Source: Marsupella aquatica
Taxonomy: Eukaryota > Marchantiophyta
Reading direction: 5' to 3'
Assembly: GCA_973895155.1 (NCBI GenBank)
Contig: OZ316899.1
Location: 5,146,001-5,210,000 of the forward strand
DNA: 64,000 nt
This document shows positions 44,994 through 56,511 of the stretch, one piece after another (the stretch's first letter is position 1; each line of letters begins with the position of its first letter). The position numbers were made by a program, and so were the translations under genes. The notes beneath the pieces were generated by a model. It was not told the DNA's origin. It ran no database searches and saw nothing but the letters and a program-made list of their open reading frames with translations.

Positions 44994-45480
44994 CACTACG
45001 TCGTGACTTCCTTTCGCGTCATGTGACACGACGTTACTCCCCAGTACATCTCCCTCTACGTTGTAACCCAAAATGGGTTTACCCATTTGACTTTCCTTCC
45101 CATTTTACGTCGTCTAGAGGGTCTTTAATTTAACGTATCTCCCAATAGGGCTATTTACGTCTTTTATAATGAGGCAAACATGTAGACGTCGTCCCAGACG
45201 GTGTAACAGAATAGGGTTGGGTCGACATATAGATGTACGTCGTTTCAGACGTGGCTATAACGGATACTATGCTATGACGACGTATAATGGATGTTGGGCG
45301 ATGTTAGACGTATATGACCAATGTGGGAAACGACGTTAATGGAATCCAATTGGCATGCGTAAGGTTTTTTGCGGGAGTTTTTGGGGCAAGGCTACTGGGA
45401 CCTCACTGCACAGGTCATTCATGATTTCAGATGTCCTACGGGTACGATAGTGCACAGAATTTGCAGAGTGAGATTGAAAG
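44994..45480. repeat. CACTA left arm: subterminal motif array
   Basis: Many copies, in both orientations, of a short core (ACGTCGT, GACGTT, ACGACGT, CTACGTCG), often in GTNNNACGTCGTTT context. Such arrays are the transposase-binding subterminal regions of CACTA elements. No gene. Confidence 0.7.
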
Positions 45481-45489
45481 TCTTCAGCT

Positions 45490-46050
45490 ATGGTACGTAA
45501 GATATTCAAGGATGTCCACTGTTGTTTTCTTCCGCTAGGTGAAGAAGACAAGACTGTTCGTGGCTTTTTTTGTCGTGGAGGTGTGATAGACAAGTTTTGT
45601 AACTCAAAGACGGAATACTTGCTTGCCAATACCTGGAAACAAGTCACAGAGCACTTCAGTGACTATCCTGGATTGATCGAGCACTTTGCAGAGTCCGTGC
45701 ATTTCATCTCGATTTGTTGGGTACAGTACTCCATTCTGGGCAATAAGGAGTTGGACCCAGAAGAGTTTTTGCTGCATCCAGGGGATGATTTGATGCTGGA
45801 CGATACGCCCAAGGATGATGATGGTGAGGCTTGTCCACCAAAGTTGGCTAAATTTCAGTTGTCACCGACTGAACTTGATATTGTGATGTATGACTACAAG
45901 GAAAGTTGTGCAGCTGAGATTGAGGCTGAAAGGCTGAAGGTTGGTGAAGCAGTGGTCCGCAAGAAATGGAACGCCAGCAATAGGCGTGATTCGTACAAAA
46001 AGAGGAAGGCAGATGAGGAGTACTACTGGTCTGGTGAAGGGACCCCTTAA
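45490..46050 (+). CDS. Small acidic protein of the CACTA element, unidentified
   Basis: An uninterrupted 186-codon frame close to the left end. It starts MVRKIFKDVHCCFLPLG; the middle reads TEYLLANTWKQVTEHFSDYP and LIEHFAESVHFISICWVQYS; an acidic part follows (PGDDLMLDDTPKDDDGE), then a basic end (RKKWNASNRRDSYKKRKA). A strong acceptor-like tract (gttttcttccgctag) lies at about 45521–45537, so the true first exon may differ and the frame may begin at GEEDKTVRGF. Not recognised. As an intact frame in a CACTA element it may be an accessory DNA-binding or regulatory factor. Confidence 0.45.
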   Translation: MVRKIFKDVHCCFLPLGEEDKTVRGFFCRGGVIDKFCNSKTEYLLANTWKQVTEHFSDYPGLIEHFAESVHFISICWVQYSILGNKELDPEEFLLHPGDDLMLDDTPKDDDGEACPPKLAKFQLSPTELDIVMYDYKESCAAEIEAERLKVGEAVVRKKWNASNRRDSYKKRKADEEYYWSGEGTP

Positions 46051-49000
46051 GCTACACTAGTGCCAAGGTCAGCTGGAGACGGAGGAGCATCATTTGCCTA
46101 GGATTGGAATCAGTTTAGACTGGAGTCAGACTCATGCCTTATGTGCACGTTGTATGTTTCTGAGCGCATGAATAAAAAGTCCCTCCCAGGCAATTTATAT
46201 TTGTAATGTGTTTTGTGAGTAACGTCGATTGAAACTTTGAACGTCATCAGAAGAATGGTTAAATAAACGTTTACGTCGTTTAAGACACGGTAACACAATC
46301 TACGTCGTCTACTACGAGGTAAACCAAGGACGTACTATGTATACGTCGTTTGTACAAAGTATCTACGACGTAACTATAGATTAACATCTTCATTATGGGT
46401 ATAAGCGACCTTTGATTGTCTAATGATGTTGAGGTTGACGTTAATAAGTTCGAAGTGTCAATTGGCCTACGTGATAAGGGTTTACGTGCTAGGACCCATT
46501 GAAGGTTGTTCGAAGGCCGAGGTTTAATGCTTTTTAATGTGTTCTTAGCTATAAAGTGAGGAAAGAAGAAACTTTGCACAACTCTCCCTCCAGTTTGCCA
46601 GATCTCAAACGTCGAAACATATGTCAATATATATGTGGAAGGTGGGCATAGCCAATACATATAAATGGAGGGTGTGAAGGATAGTGTCAGTCCGCATCGT
46701 CTGCAAGGACTGATGCCATGAAGCCCTTCCTTCGCCGAGGGAAAATTGGTATGACAATGGACCATCCTCTCATGGTCTGCATCGGAACCATAATGCACTG
46801 ATCCACCTGGCTAGGAAAAACTATGGTGTCACTAAACTCAGTCCCTGTGGGTGCAACTCGGGTTGTGTCCACGCGATAAAAACCACACTCATCCGCAACC
46901 ATCGTAGCTCTCGCTGGGGGTGACATGATCGACTTGTGCCACCTCACCTCTAGTACAGTGGTGACAAATGACCCAAAATGAACATCTAAAATGTCCACAA
47001 CTGTCCCACAATAAGGAACCTCTACATCATCTACATCAGTCATCATGAAGATTCCAGAGTTACAAGTACTCTTCTTCATATGGTCTGTCCTCCAAGTCCG
47101 AAAGTGATGCCCTGACTCATACATGTGTGTATGAGTCGTGGCCCGCATCCCTGGCCCTCTAATGATGTTTTGTACATCAATGGGAATGGATGTAGACCCA
47201 TGCACAGCCAAGAGCCTCTCCATGCGCTCCAAAGCCCAGACACGAAATGATGCAATGCCACGACCTGCTTGCGCAACTCCCACTTGAAGCTCCAACCATG
47301 CACTGCCAAATACGTTGTCACAAGATTGTTAGAGATTTGCAGCCTTCTCAAATCCAATTCACAATCGATTAAAATTTTAGAGTACCATACCTATACATCT
47401 CCCTCCAATCAGACATCTCCGGTCGATTCCCCAACACATAATTATGGATCTGTCGACGAAAGATGTCATCATCCAATGATCGCTTCTTGGCCGCACCCAT
47501 CAATCGCAGCCCACCATTGTCATCATCTTGTGCCTCTTCCCAAGTTGTGGGAGCTTTGCTATCCAAACTCCCTATCACCCCCCGGAATAGAAAAGACACT
47601 CTGACATAATGAACCCTGTTGCCATACTTCCCTCAGGTCGAGCGGGTTGACGCACCCAACCCTTGAGCACCTTCATATATCGCTCAACCCAATACATCCA
47701 TCGGGCATGGACTGGGCCTGCAATGGCAACTTCATCCACCAGGTGACATAGCAAATGCATTTGCATGTCAAACAGTGTTGGGGGGAGCACTCGCTCCAAA
47801 TTGCACATCACTTGCGCCGTCCTCTCCCTCATCAAAGGAATCTTTGACTCCTTGATCTCCTTGGCACATACCCACCTATGAGGCACTCAAAAACATGACA
47901 GGAATAAATATCACCGCCCAATCTGAAAGTGGGCTAAGATGGTTACCAATTCAATGCCTACTAACATTCCCTCTACTAAGATTCCTACAAACGTCGCTCT
48001 GCAGGACGTTCCTGAAGAGGGGTGACTTATACGACCTTGAATACGTCGTATGTGGAGTCTTATTTTTACATTACCTAGTTATAGATGACGTAAAGTATTA
48101 AGAGACTACGTATCCTCTCTAGAATGTTGTTTGAGACACCATAAATTTATGGTCCCATAACACCACAAAATCCACGAGTAAGATATTTTCAACCTGAAAA
48201 TGGAGCACAACTCGTACACTGTGAGTCGGAGTAGGTGGCGCTCTCTAGAATCATCGCAACAACGCAACACTGCAGGAAGCACATGCTGTATCAACTTGTG
48301 ATAATCGTGGGACTTCAACCCTATCTGGGGGATGTACTCATTCCTCGTTGTGCACCCACGGAATCCAGCTCCGTAATGGCTCGGGAACTTCATCTCACAA
48401 ATCATCCCATTCACATCCTTCAGAATGTCTCGAGGCAAAATCCAAGGGGCTGGTGGTGTCACCCCAGTACGTGCTGTCCAATAATTAAAGAGAATCAACT
48501 TGTTAGGGTTTGGGGTTTCAGGCAAATCCGGGCAACTTCTTACAAATTAAGGGTTGATCGATGTTTTATCATGTACCTGATATCCAACAGCTCTTCACAA
48601 CTCCTACATTCTTTGCATCCACACGAACTCCACGAGTATCATTCTCACCATACATGTGCTTCACCAAATTCTTTGCGACATTCACTTCAATGTGCATGGG
48701 GTCCAGTAGCCACCGGATCTTGAGCATCTGCTTGCACAACATGGTAATCAAGTGAAAAACTCTAGCATTATGAGAGTTGATGAAAAAATCTATACACAAC
48801 ATTTGATAGGTGTATTGTACCTACCCTCCAATAAGGCAAGTCCCACAATGCTAAGCGTTGGTTTACTCCACAATCTTTGGGTTTCAGCAGCTTAGCCTCC
48901 ACCATCTCTGCCATTTGAATTTGAGCTTCTGCTGAAGGCGCGTTAGGACATGCTCTTAACTCAGTCTGTGCCCAATGTCTTGTGTTACATCGCATGGGGT

Positions 49001-49747
49001 CATCCATTGACAATCTCATCCTGCTGCCCTCATATGTGGTTTTGTGCAATAGTACTGAGTACCTCCCATGCAACTCAGGGCCACATCAAGGGCAACCTGA
49101 GTACCCAGCCACCTTCAAGCCTGATATTGTGCCCATGCCTGCCAAAGAAACCCCATCATATTCCCACAATAAAAGAAGCCAAATGAAGACATAAAGTCAT
49201 TTAGCACAATATAATCACATTTGGTAAGGTTTTTGAATTACCGGGCCCATCAGTGGTGCAATGGGTGATCATGACTCTCATGTTGAATGTCCTCCCATTG
49301 TCCGGTGCACGGGTGACATCTGTTGTTGGAGCCCCAATTTCCCACAAGTCATGTAGCTCTTCATAAGCTGGGGCCAAGCAAACATCTGGATTCTTGCAAG
49401 CCTCGGGACCGGGAATGATAGCTAGGAGGAGAACATGACCTTTTTTCATCGCCAACCATGGAGGGATGTTCTGATTTATCAAAAGAACTGGCCAAATGGA
49501 CTTTGGTTTCCGTCGTTGCTTGTATGGGTTTACCCCATCTATGGCCAACCCCAACCGAACGTTCCGTGGCTCTGTAGCAAAATCTGGCCATGTGGCATCA
49601 ATGTGCTTCCATGCTGGACTATCTTGGTGATACCGCATTATCCCTGCTGGGGATTTGGTCTCGGCATGCCAAGTCTGTAGGGAGGATAGGTGTCTTCGCC
49701 GGTATAGATGCTGCAATCGGGGTGTGATTGGAAAATACCTCAGTACC

Positions 49748-50143
49748 TGAATGTACAACAACCATGAGGGCGGCATTTCGTCGTTAACATCACAAATACG
49801 TTGACGATAACTATGTTCCAAAAATCTTTACGATGTTCAATACGACGTATTACTTCTGTATTGAACATAACTACGTATCCTAAAAGTGAACGTTGTCCAG
49901 AACGACGTTATAGTTTCATGTTGAGCAGATCTACGTTCTCTAAACTTTTATGTTGCAAAAAGCGATGTTGGACTAAAAAACGTCGTATGGAAAGACGTAA
50001 AAATCACAAGGGAGACGTTAGGGTTATTTACTTCTAGTTGAAAGACGTACTACTCACGAGGGCAACGTTAAGGGACACAAAACGCCGTAAAGTACGTCAA
50101 AAATTACTAAAATACAGATGTGGTACAGAGAGGATGTCATTAC
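49748..50143 (-). repeat. TNP2 intron filled with the CACTA motif
   Basis: The intron between the exons ending AEK and starting VLRYFP (good GTAATG donor and ATTCAG acceptor) holds roughly a dozen ACGACGTT/AACGTCGT-type motifs in both orientations. Smaller clusters occur at 46210–46480, 47985–48110, 52670–52930 and 54375–54615, the last inside an intron of the plus-strand gene. Confidence 0.7.
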
Positions 50144-51119
50144 CTTCTCAGCAATCTTGTCTCCAATGGTATCAGGACGATACCATGGAAGGCCACATCG
50201 CTCAATTGGGCAATGGGTGAGGTCCAAGTACGGTCCTCTATACAAGATGCACCCATGAGGGCACATATGTATAGTCTCTAACGCCAGTCCGATAGATGAT
50301 AACAACTTCTTAGCCTCCCTCACACATCCTGGAAGGTTGTTAGGTTGAGGCAAGAGTTTGTTGTGGAACAACGCAAAGAGTGCATCTGTATGGACATTTG
50401 ATCCATTGAAAACCCCCTGTAAATTCAACATCAAGAGTGTGGCTCCCAACCTGCATTTGCATTGAAAACCACAAAGAAACCAGCTTTTTAATTAGTTTAA
50501 GGCATGCCATTGAGGATGGTCCAATTGGGGACTTAGGGTTTATGCACACCCTTAAGCAACATTACAGTAGAAAAACTATAATAGCACCTCAGAGAAATGT
50601 ACCGTGAGGTCGGGGAACCCTGGAATAGCGGAGTCCTGGATTCAGTTTCCAATTGGTCCCAATCATCTTCGTCTAGTTCCATGACAGGAGGGTCACCCTC
50701 AGGTACATGAGGTCCAAAGTGGATGTCCACAAGGTGCGCAAAAGCATCCTCTTCAAGAATAGGTGCATCCATATCATCCTCTACATCTTCATCAAAATCG
50801 TCATCATGTGCATCATGGTACTCATTCACATCCTCGTCCACATCCTTGTCCTCATGCACATGATCACTCTCAACATCTTCGTCGTCAGAAAAAGATAATG
50901 TGGCTCGCATGTGGAACGAACGGGCTGACTCCGTCATCATCGATGGATGAGGTGTAGGTGTTATATTTGGACCATCCTATGCAAGACGTCAATATTAGAT
51001 AAGGTCATCCCCAAATTAGACAATGTGTTCCCAATAGTGCATGAGGTAATGAAGGTCAAAGAATCCAATATAAGTCTCACTCTGAGTAATGAATAAGTGA
51101 TCAATAACATATATAATCT

Positions 51120-51935
51120 TCAATGCCAATCATAGTCTACAAATATCTCATCCCCTGCTCGAATGGTGCGGGTGGCATGTGTCAGGATGTAGTGACTGCA
51201 TCCCAAGGGCAAACGAGGGTGACTCTGGTCATGGTACTCATGCCACTCAGCGTTGGGGCGGAACCCCAAACGCCGACACCCCACTGTGCTATTGATGTAA
51301 CCCGCCAAGTTTCCAGTACGAGGGGGGTAACCATCCATCTGAGTATACCTAGGGTCCAACTTTAGTGACATGCCATACCGACCAAAGGTTGGGCATTGGC
51401 GAGACAAGATACGTCATCTATGGGCCGAATACTTTGGCCCATAAAATGGAATCAACTCGGGCAGGTCCTCAGGTGCACAACCTTCCGGCACCATAATATC
51501 CACGAGTGCAAATAATCCAAGACCTACGTCGTCTCCCAATGTGGATGGGAGGAGGACCCATGGCCTATCCCAAACTACAATAGGCTCCCGAACAAGCAGG
51601 ACCATAGGGAGGCCAAATTGGGTTGGGAATGAGTCCTTTATGATGTCCAAGGCTCTCCCTCTTAACTCTCTTGGTGCTCGGGAAAAAGAGGCATCAAGAA
51701 AAGGACAGTGTGGCGGCACCGTCCTAGGGGTACGAGACGTAATGGACCGAGGTCTAGTGGTGACCTCTACTCCCCTCTCAATAGGGTGACTCCGAATGAC
51801 CCTCCTCCTCCTATCAAAAACACGGTCTATTGCCCTTAACGTGGCATCGAGTGCTGATGGGGGAACTAGTGCTGTGAGCGCGCGACGTGCAACCTGTCTC
51901 ATGTGGTCCAAGGGCGGAGAGACCACACACAAAAT
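51120..51935 (-). pseudogene. SET-domain exon within the CACTA transposase gene
   Basis: After the acceptor at 51936 the frame reads ILCVVSPPLDHMRQVARRAL… then LGDDVGLGLFAL (N-terminal SET G-x-G), LIPFYGPKY (Y-G segment), an in-frame TGA (51414–51416), NLAGYINSTVGCRRLGFRPN (the N…PN motif), ATRTIRAGDEI and FVDYDW (ELxxDY motif), ending TGA at 51120. SET domains methylate protein lysines, chiefly histones. The exon joins exon 1 in phase 0 on both sides of a GT–AG intron (52084–51936), so it belongs to the transposase transcript. Whether it then splices into the acidic exon at 50976 or ends the protein at 51120 is open. Confidence 0.7.
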
Positions 51936-53121
51936 CTGTTTCACATGTGAACAAGAGAACTTCAGAAATCAGGGAAAAAACCATTCCAACTAAACACTCA
52001 AGAAACTCAAGAAACCCAAACATGTTATATTCAAAAATAAGGACTTAATGAATTGAATAGTGTCAATAAAGGTTTATGAATTACCTGATGTGTCGGGGGT
52101 ACGTAACGGCCGTGGAGGCCTAAATGGCTAAGGACAGTGGTCCTCTCGTGGGAGACGACGCCCTTGCATCTACTACATGGGCAGGGCATCTTTCGGACTG
52201 GGCCAATCCCCTGAAGGGCAGCCATGGCCTCTCCAAACCTATCCTCATCCTCCGGCATGGGTGATCGGTGTCGGGGTGTGTGGTCATCAGAGGGAGACCT
52301 GGACCGGCGGTGGCGGTGGGACTGTCGATGGGACCTCCTATGCCTTCGTCGCTCCCGATGTCGATGATCCCTAGATCGGTACTCCCTATCTGAAGACTGA
52401 TCCCAACTCCTCTCAGACGAATGGTGCCTGCTCCTATCAGATGATAAGTCCCTCCTCCTCTCGGCTGAGTGGTATCTCGACCTCGCAGGTGAGTGCTCCC
52501 TCCTCCTCTCCCTCCCCCTATCATGAGAGCGGTACCTGTCTCGGTGATGTGCACCTCCATCATAGCGATCATCAGATGACCACTCCGATGAGCACGAGGC
52601 CATGGCCTGCAATAGTACACACACATATACACGCAAACTTGCAAACTCAGCCTTGGAAATGGAACGTCGGGACCACTATAGTACCACAATATTTACGTCA
52701 AGTAAAACGAAGTACTTTCACTTTACGTCGCCGAGAACACAATACACGATGTATTTCTTAAACCCTACGTCATGTACCGTACCCCACACGACGTTACAGT
52801 AAACCCTACCTTTTAACGGTGTACAGAACAATGTTTAAATGAAAATGTCATCTAGCACAACGTATTACTAATCGATCAATTAGGGCATCGTCGTGAAAAA
52901 TGACGTAAATAGACAGAGAACGGCGGAAACACATTGTTGCAAACTCTGCCGCATTCTATTCGGAAAATACCGGGGCATAGTGTCGAATGTGAGTCATTCG
53001 ACCATTCCGCACACACCTCACCCCACATCTAGTGTTCTGTTCTGTTCGTGGCTCTAGTGAAGCTCTAGTGAAGCTCTAATCTTTGTGAAGGTCATCTACA
53101 TTTGCTCCAAGTCTCGCCTCA

Positions 53122-55284
53122 ATGTCACGTCCAGCTTATCTGCCCCTCAGTATCAACTTTGATGCTGTGAAAGTTTCCATGGAAGACCCAGAGGAGGTGG
53201 AGAAGGTTCGAACAGCTTTGCGGTCAGCACATTCACTGATTGATGCTTTCAATCAGAGTTGGCAATTCATGGGAGGAACTGGGACGAAGGAGTCACGATT
53301 TTTGGAATACCTTCAGAACATAGAAGAGAACGCTCCAGCATCCGACGTTGAGCCCGACATTCAAGCACCAGAGTTCTTGCGCGACCTTCCGGGGGCATCA
53401 CTTGATCCTCTTGCTTCCTTCCCGCCCTTGATGGACTCAGTCTGGGACTATCCCTCGTTCTCTGGGATGGAGCCGGATTCACAACCACCCTGTGTTACTC
53501 CCATCAAGAGCCAAGTGAGGATTCAGAGATATGAGCCTGATGATTCAAGTACAGAGTTGCGGACACACAGAAGGCGACGTCGTTCCCGTTCTTTGAGTAG
53601 CAATAGTAGCATTGAGAGGAGACAAAAAAGGGGAAGGGAAAGGAGCACAGAGAAAGAGACAGTGCGCACACACAAGAGAAAAAGGGCTGAACGAGATTCG
53701 AGGGTGGACAGAGATAGGAGAGGTCGAAGGTCACATCGACATTCACATTCAATCGGAGGAGGTCATCGGCGAGCTTCTCCTCACCGAACCGTTGCTACTC
53801 CTGCCAGCAAAGAACAACTGCCGGTCATCAGCCTGGCTGCTTTTGATGCGAAGCCAGAGGTGCTTGATGAGAAGGCGCTAACGAATCGAGTGCAGGTCTG
53901 CTGTACGAAACACTGCCCTGGGTGGACGACTTGGAAGGACCTCGTGCACAATACAAAGAAGTTTCAAGTACTCCTCAATGACATACAGGCCGGATTCAAG
54001 AATGGCAGAGAGATTGATTTTCGACACATCAGGCAGAAGATTGTGAGTTTCCTTGCTGACAGAAGATTCAGGTGGAGAAGCAAGGTCCGAGCAATGAAAT
54101 GCGAGAAGACAGGGCAGTACCGTAAGCCTAAAGGGATGGCCGAGTCGGACTTCAACTTGATCGTGTCTGAACTTGAAGCACCCCCAGACACCCCAGTAGG
54201 AAAACGAGTGCACATGGGTGACAAAGCCACTGCAGCTCGAAAGAATAGCGGACGCCTTCTAGTAACCAATTTCTGGGGGCAAGGAGGATGGCGAGGGTTC
54301 CTCGCAACCTACGTAAGTCTCGGACCCAACTTCCACGTTTTCATTTCGCTGCTCCGGTGTAAACCATAGTGTAACGTCGAGATTTTGAAATTACGTCGCC
54401 TGATTCATTCATAACGTCGTCCATAACAACGTTAACTTTGATTTGTAACTTCATCTGAGACGTACCTTAGGAAGAACGTCATCCTTGAGACGTTACATGT
54501 ACCGCTTTAGTGAAAACGTCGTTAGAGCGACGTTAACTAGATATGCAACGCATGGAACGACGTTAGCACCGATGCTGAGAGGGTTGAATACATGCTTAGG
54601 AACGACGTTCTTTTGCTTTCTCGCAGAAACGCAAGTTTGGTGTCGATGCCGAGCCGTCGGAGGAGGAGCGGCTGTACTCGAAACGGTATGGCCCGGCAGC
54701 GCTATGGGCCAAGTTGGCCTCAGTCCCGGAGGATCACCGGGTAAGAGCTAAAGTGATTGCTAGGTTGTAGTTGACTTTAGGCCTACTCTGTGACATTAAC
54801 TGACCAGAATGCTATCATGCAGGTGGAGGATTGGACTCCTCCGGAGGGCTTGGTTGCACGGGCCATCCCTGAGGATCACTTGCCAGCCAGGGTACCGCCC
54901 GAGGAGGGTTTGCAGGAGGAGGCTCACGTAGATTGCGGGCAGGAGGAGGCAGAGACTCATGGGGGGCGTACTAGTGGCCAAGGCCGGAGGGAGAGAGAGA
55001 GAGCCAAGGGAGGGAGAGAGAGGGAGATAGGGAGAGATAGGTCAGATAGACGGAGGGGGAGGGAGAGGGAGAGGAGGAGGAGGGATGACACTAGGCGACC
55101 TCCACACAGTAAGGGGAGTAGGCCAGTGACTACTCATAGGGCTGCAACACAGGCAGATACGTTGTCCCCCAGTACCACTAGCTTAGAGGAGGATGACTCC
55201 AGGTACGAGTTGTGCCCGAGAGGCGTACAACCCACTTCTACACGCAGGTCTGGACGTGATACCAGGCGGACTGAGCGTGACTAG
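53122..55284 (+). CDS. CACTA second protein (TNPA-like), three exons, intact
   Basis: Exons 53122–54312, 54627–54740 and 54823–55284, each joined in phase 0 by clear GTAAG donors and CAG acceptors, give an uninterrupted frame of 588 residues. Order: N-terminal region (MSRPAYLPLSINFDAVKVS); Arg/Ser-rich basic stretch (residues about 150–225); a central block TTWKDLVHNTKKFQVLL, RQKIVSFLADRRFRWRSKV, KPKGMAESDFNLIVSEL and MGDKATAARKNSGRLLV, reminiscent of the conserved part of CACTA TNPA-type proteins; exon 2 YSKRYGPAALWAKLASVPED; and an Arg/Glu-rich C-terminus. In En/Spm the TNPA role is to bind subterminal motifs, which would fit the motif arrays here; that is inference. The start was chosen as the first ATG after the leader. 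It faces away from TNP2. Confidence 0.7.
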
Positions 55285-56019
55285 GGTATAGCCTATTTTA
55301 CTTGCCCGACTTCATCCTCCATTTTGTACATATTTGGCCCATAACAATATTATCTAATACGACACTTTTCGCGGATTACAACGTCTATACCATATGCATA
55401 TTGAATGTGTATCCCTAAACCCCAACTGCCTACCCAAATAATGCTCACCCCATTGTAACCATAGCTTAAGTGTGTTTATAACCTCCAATAAGGTTGTATG
55501 GCAGGGTCCGACATAATATACGGGGCGTCGTTCATTCATAAAGTTACCAAGCTTCTCACAAGGTATGACCCAGACATAGTCTTCCACTTTCACACAACGT
55601 CGTTCATGACATCGATATATGATAACAACGTCTTATCACACCACGTAAACCAATGAACGAATTCACATTACATCAAACGGAACGGTGTCCCAGACATCGT
55701 TACAAACACTGACGTTGTCTTATACGAGGGAGTCAACATCGTCAATCACGACGTTTTGTTTGTATTAACGTCAGTTCGTGCGACGTTCAATGGACATGGA
55801 AATCTACATTAGCCCAGTACTCTAACGATGCATAGGACGTCGTGCACACAAAGAACCACGTTGGCGGTGTGGCAATGTGCGTTGTGTGAGACGACGTAAG
55901 AAACCACGTCAATATAGACGTCCAGAACGTTGCCAATTTTACCTTGGGGATTCCGTGTTTCCGTTTAGAGTTTCATACGTCGAGATTAGCCTGTTGTGAG
56001 GCAACGTTAAGTTGAGTCA
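55285..56019. repeat. CACTA right arm: subterminal motif array
   Basis: After a 330-bp spacer, the ACGTCGT/AACGTCG motif recurs densely from about 55590 to 56005 in both orientations, mirroring the left arm. No gene. Confidence 0.7.
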
Positions 56020-56511
56020 AAATGTAGTTGTGATGGAACCGGTTTCCCTAATGATCTAAGTCCGGCCCATTCCACCGAAGGATCTCGATGCAAGGAGCGG
56101 CTTAACCATTAAACCATAAGTCTTGGATCAGCCTGTAGCCAAATCTGAGACCAAAACAGGCTGAACTGGCTTTCCTCTCACACCTCTCAAGGTTGAACGA
56201 AGTAAGTCTTGAGCTCCTGAGCGAATAGTGATGCGACGACGTTGTAGTGTGAGGAATCTCTTCCGTCTGGTTGAGGGTCTTTGGTCCGGATGAGAGGACC
56301 ATTCTTGATAACTCTGTGAGTGCATGGTATAGGAGAGAATTGATTGAATCGTGTGAGGTGGCAGCCTACTCCTGTAGAGGGAGGGAAGGCTGGGGAAGTA
56401 AATAGGTTTCGATCTTGGAGAAGGAAGGCCAGACGTTTGAACCGGCTCCCGCTCTGACCCGGCTTTTACTCTGAACCGGATTTCACCTTAACGAGAACCG
56501 GTTGAGCCACC

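Larger units (their letters stand above)
46687..52603 (-). pseudogene. CACTA TNP2-type transposase with embedded SET domain
   Basis: At least eleven minus-strand exons. Exon 1 (52603–52085): Arg/Ser-rich, then PCPCSRCKGVVSHERTTVLS, the transposon-associated Cys domain. Exon 2 (51935–51120): SET domain. Exon at 50976: acidic. 50450–50144: N-terminal TNP2 (LETIHMCPHGCILY). 49747–49242: core (VLRYFPITPRL; RNVRLGLAIDGVNPY; IPGPEACKNPDV). 49138–48825: MGTISGLKVAGYSGCP. 48727–48588: LLDPMHIEVNV. 48514–48195: GLKSHDYHKLIQHVLPAVLR. 47881–47575: DUF4218 (PPTLFDMQMHLLCHL; PARPEGSM). 47295–46687: DUF4216 (YCGTVVDILDVHFG). Exon phases agree where checked. In-frame TGAs in the SET exon (51414–51416) and in the 49.1-kb exon (after SGCP) break it, so this copy could not make full-length enzyme. 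Confidence 0.8.
44981..56032. mobile_element. CACTA (En/Spm-type) transposon, 11.05 kb
   Basis: Terminal inverted repeats CACAACTACATTT (44981–44993) and AAATGTAGTTGTG (56020–56032), with the 3-bp target duplication ATG (44978–44980 and 56033–56035), the CACTA hallmark. The tip is CACAA rather than the canonical CACTA. It carries a TNP2-type transposase on minus (46687–52603), a second protein on plus (53122–55284) and a small plus-strand ORF near the left end. Dense ACGACGTT/AACGTCGT motifs fill both arms and several introns and spacers. Confidence 0.85.
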
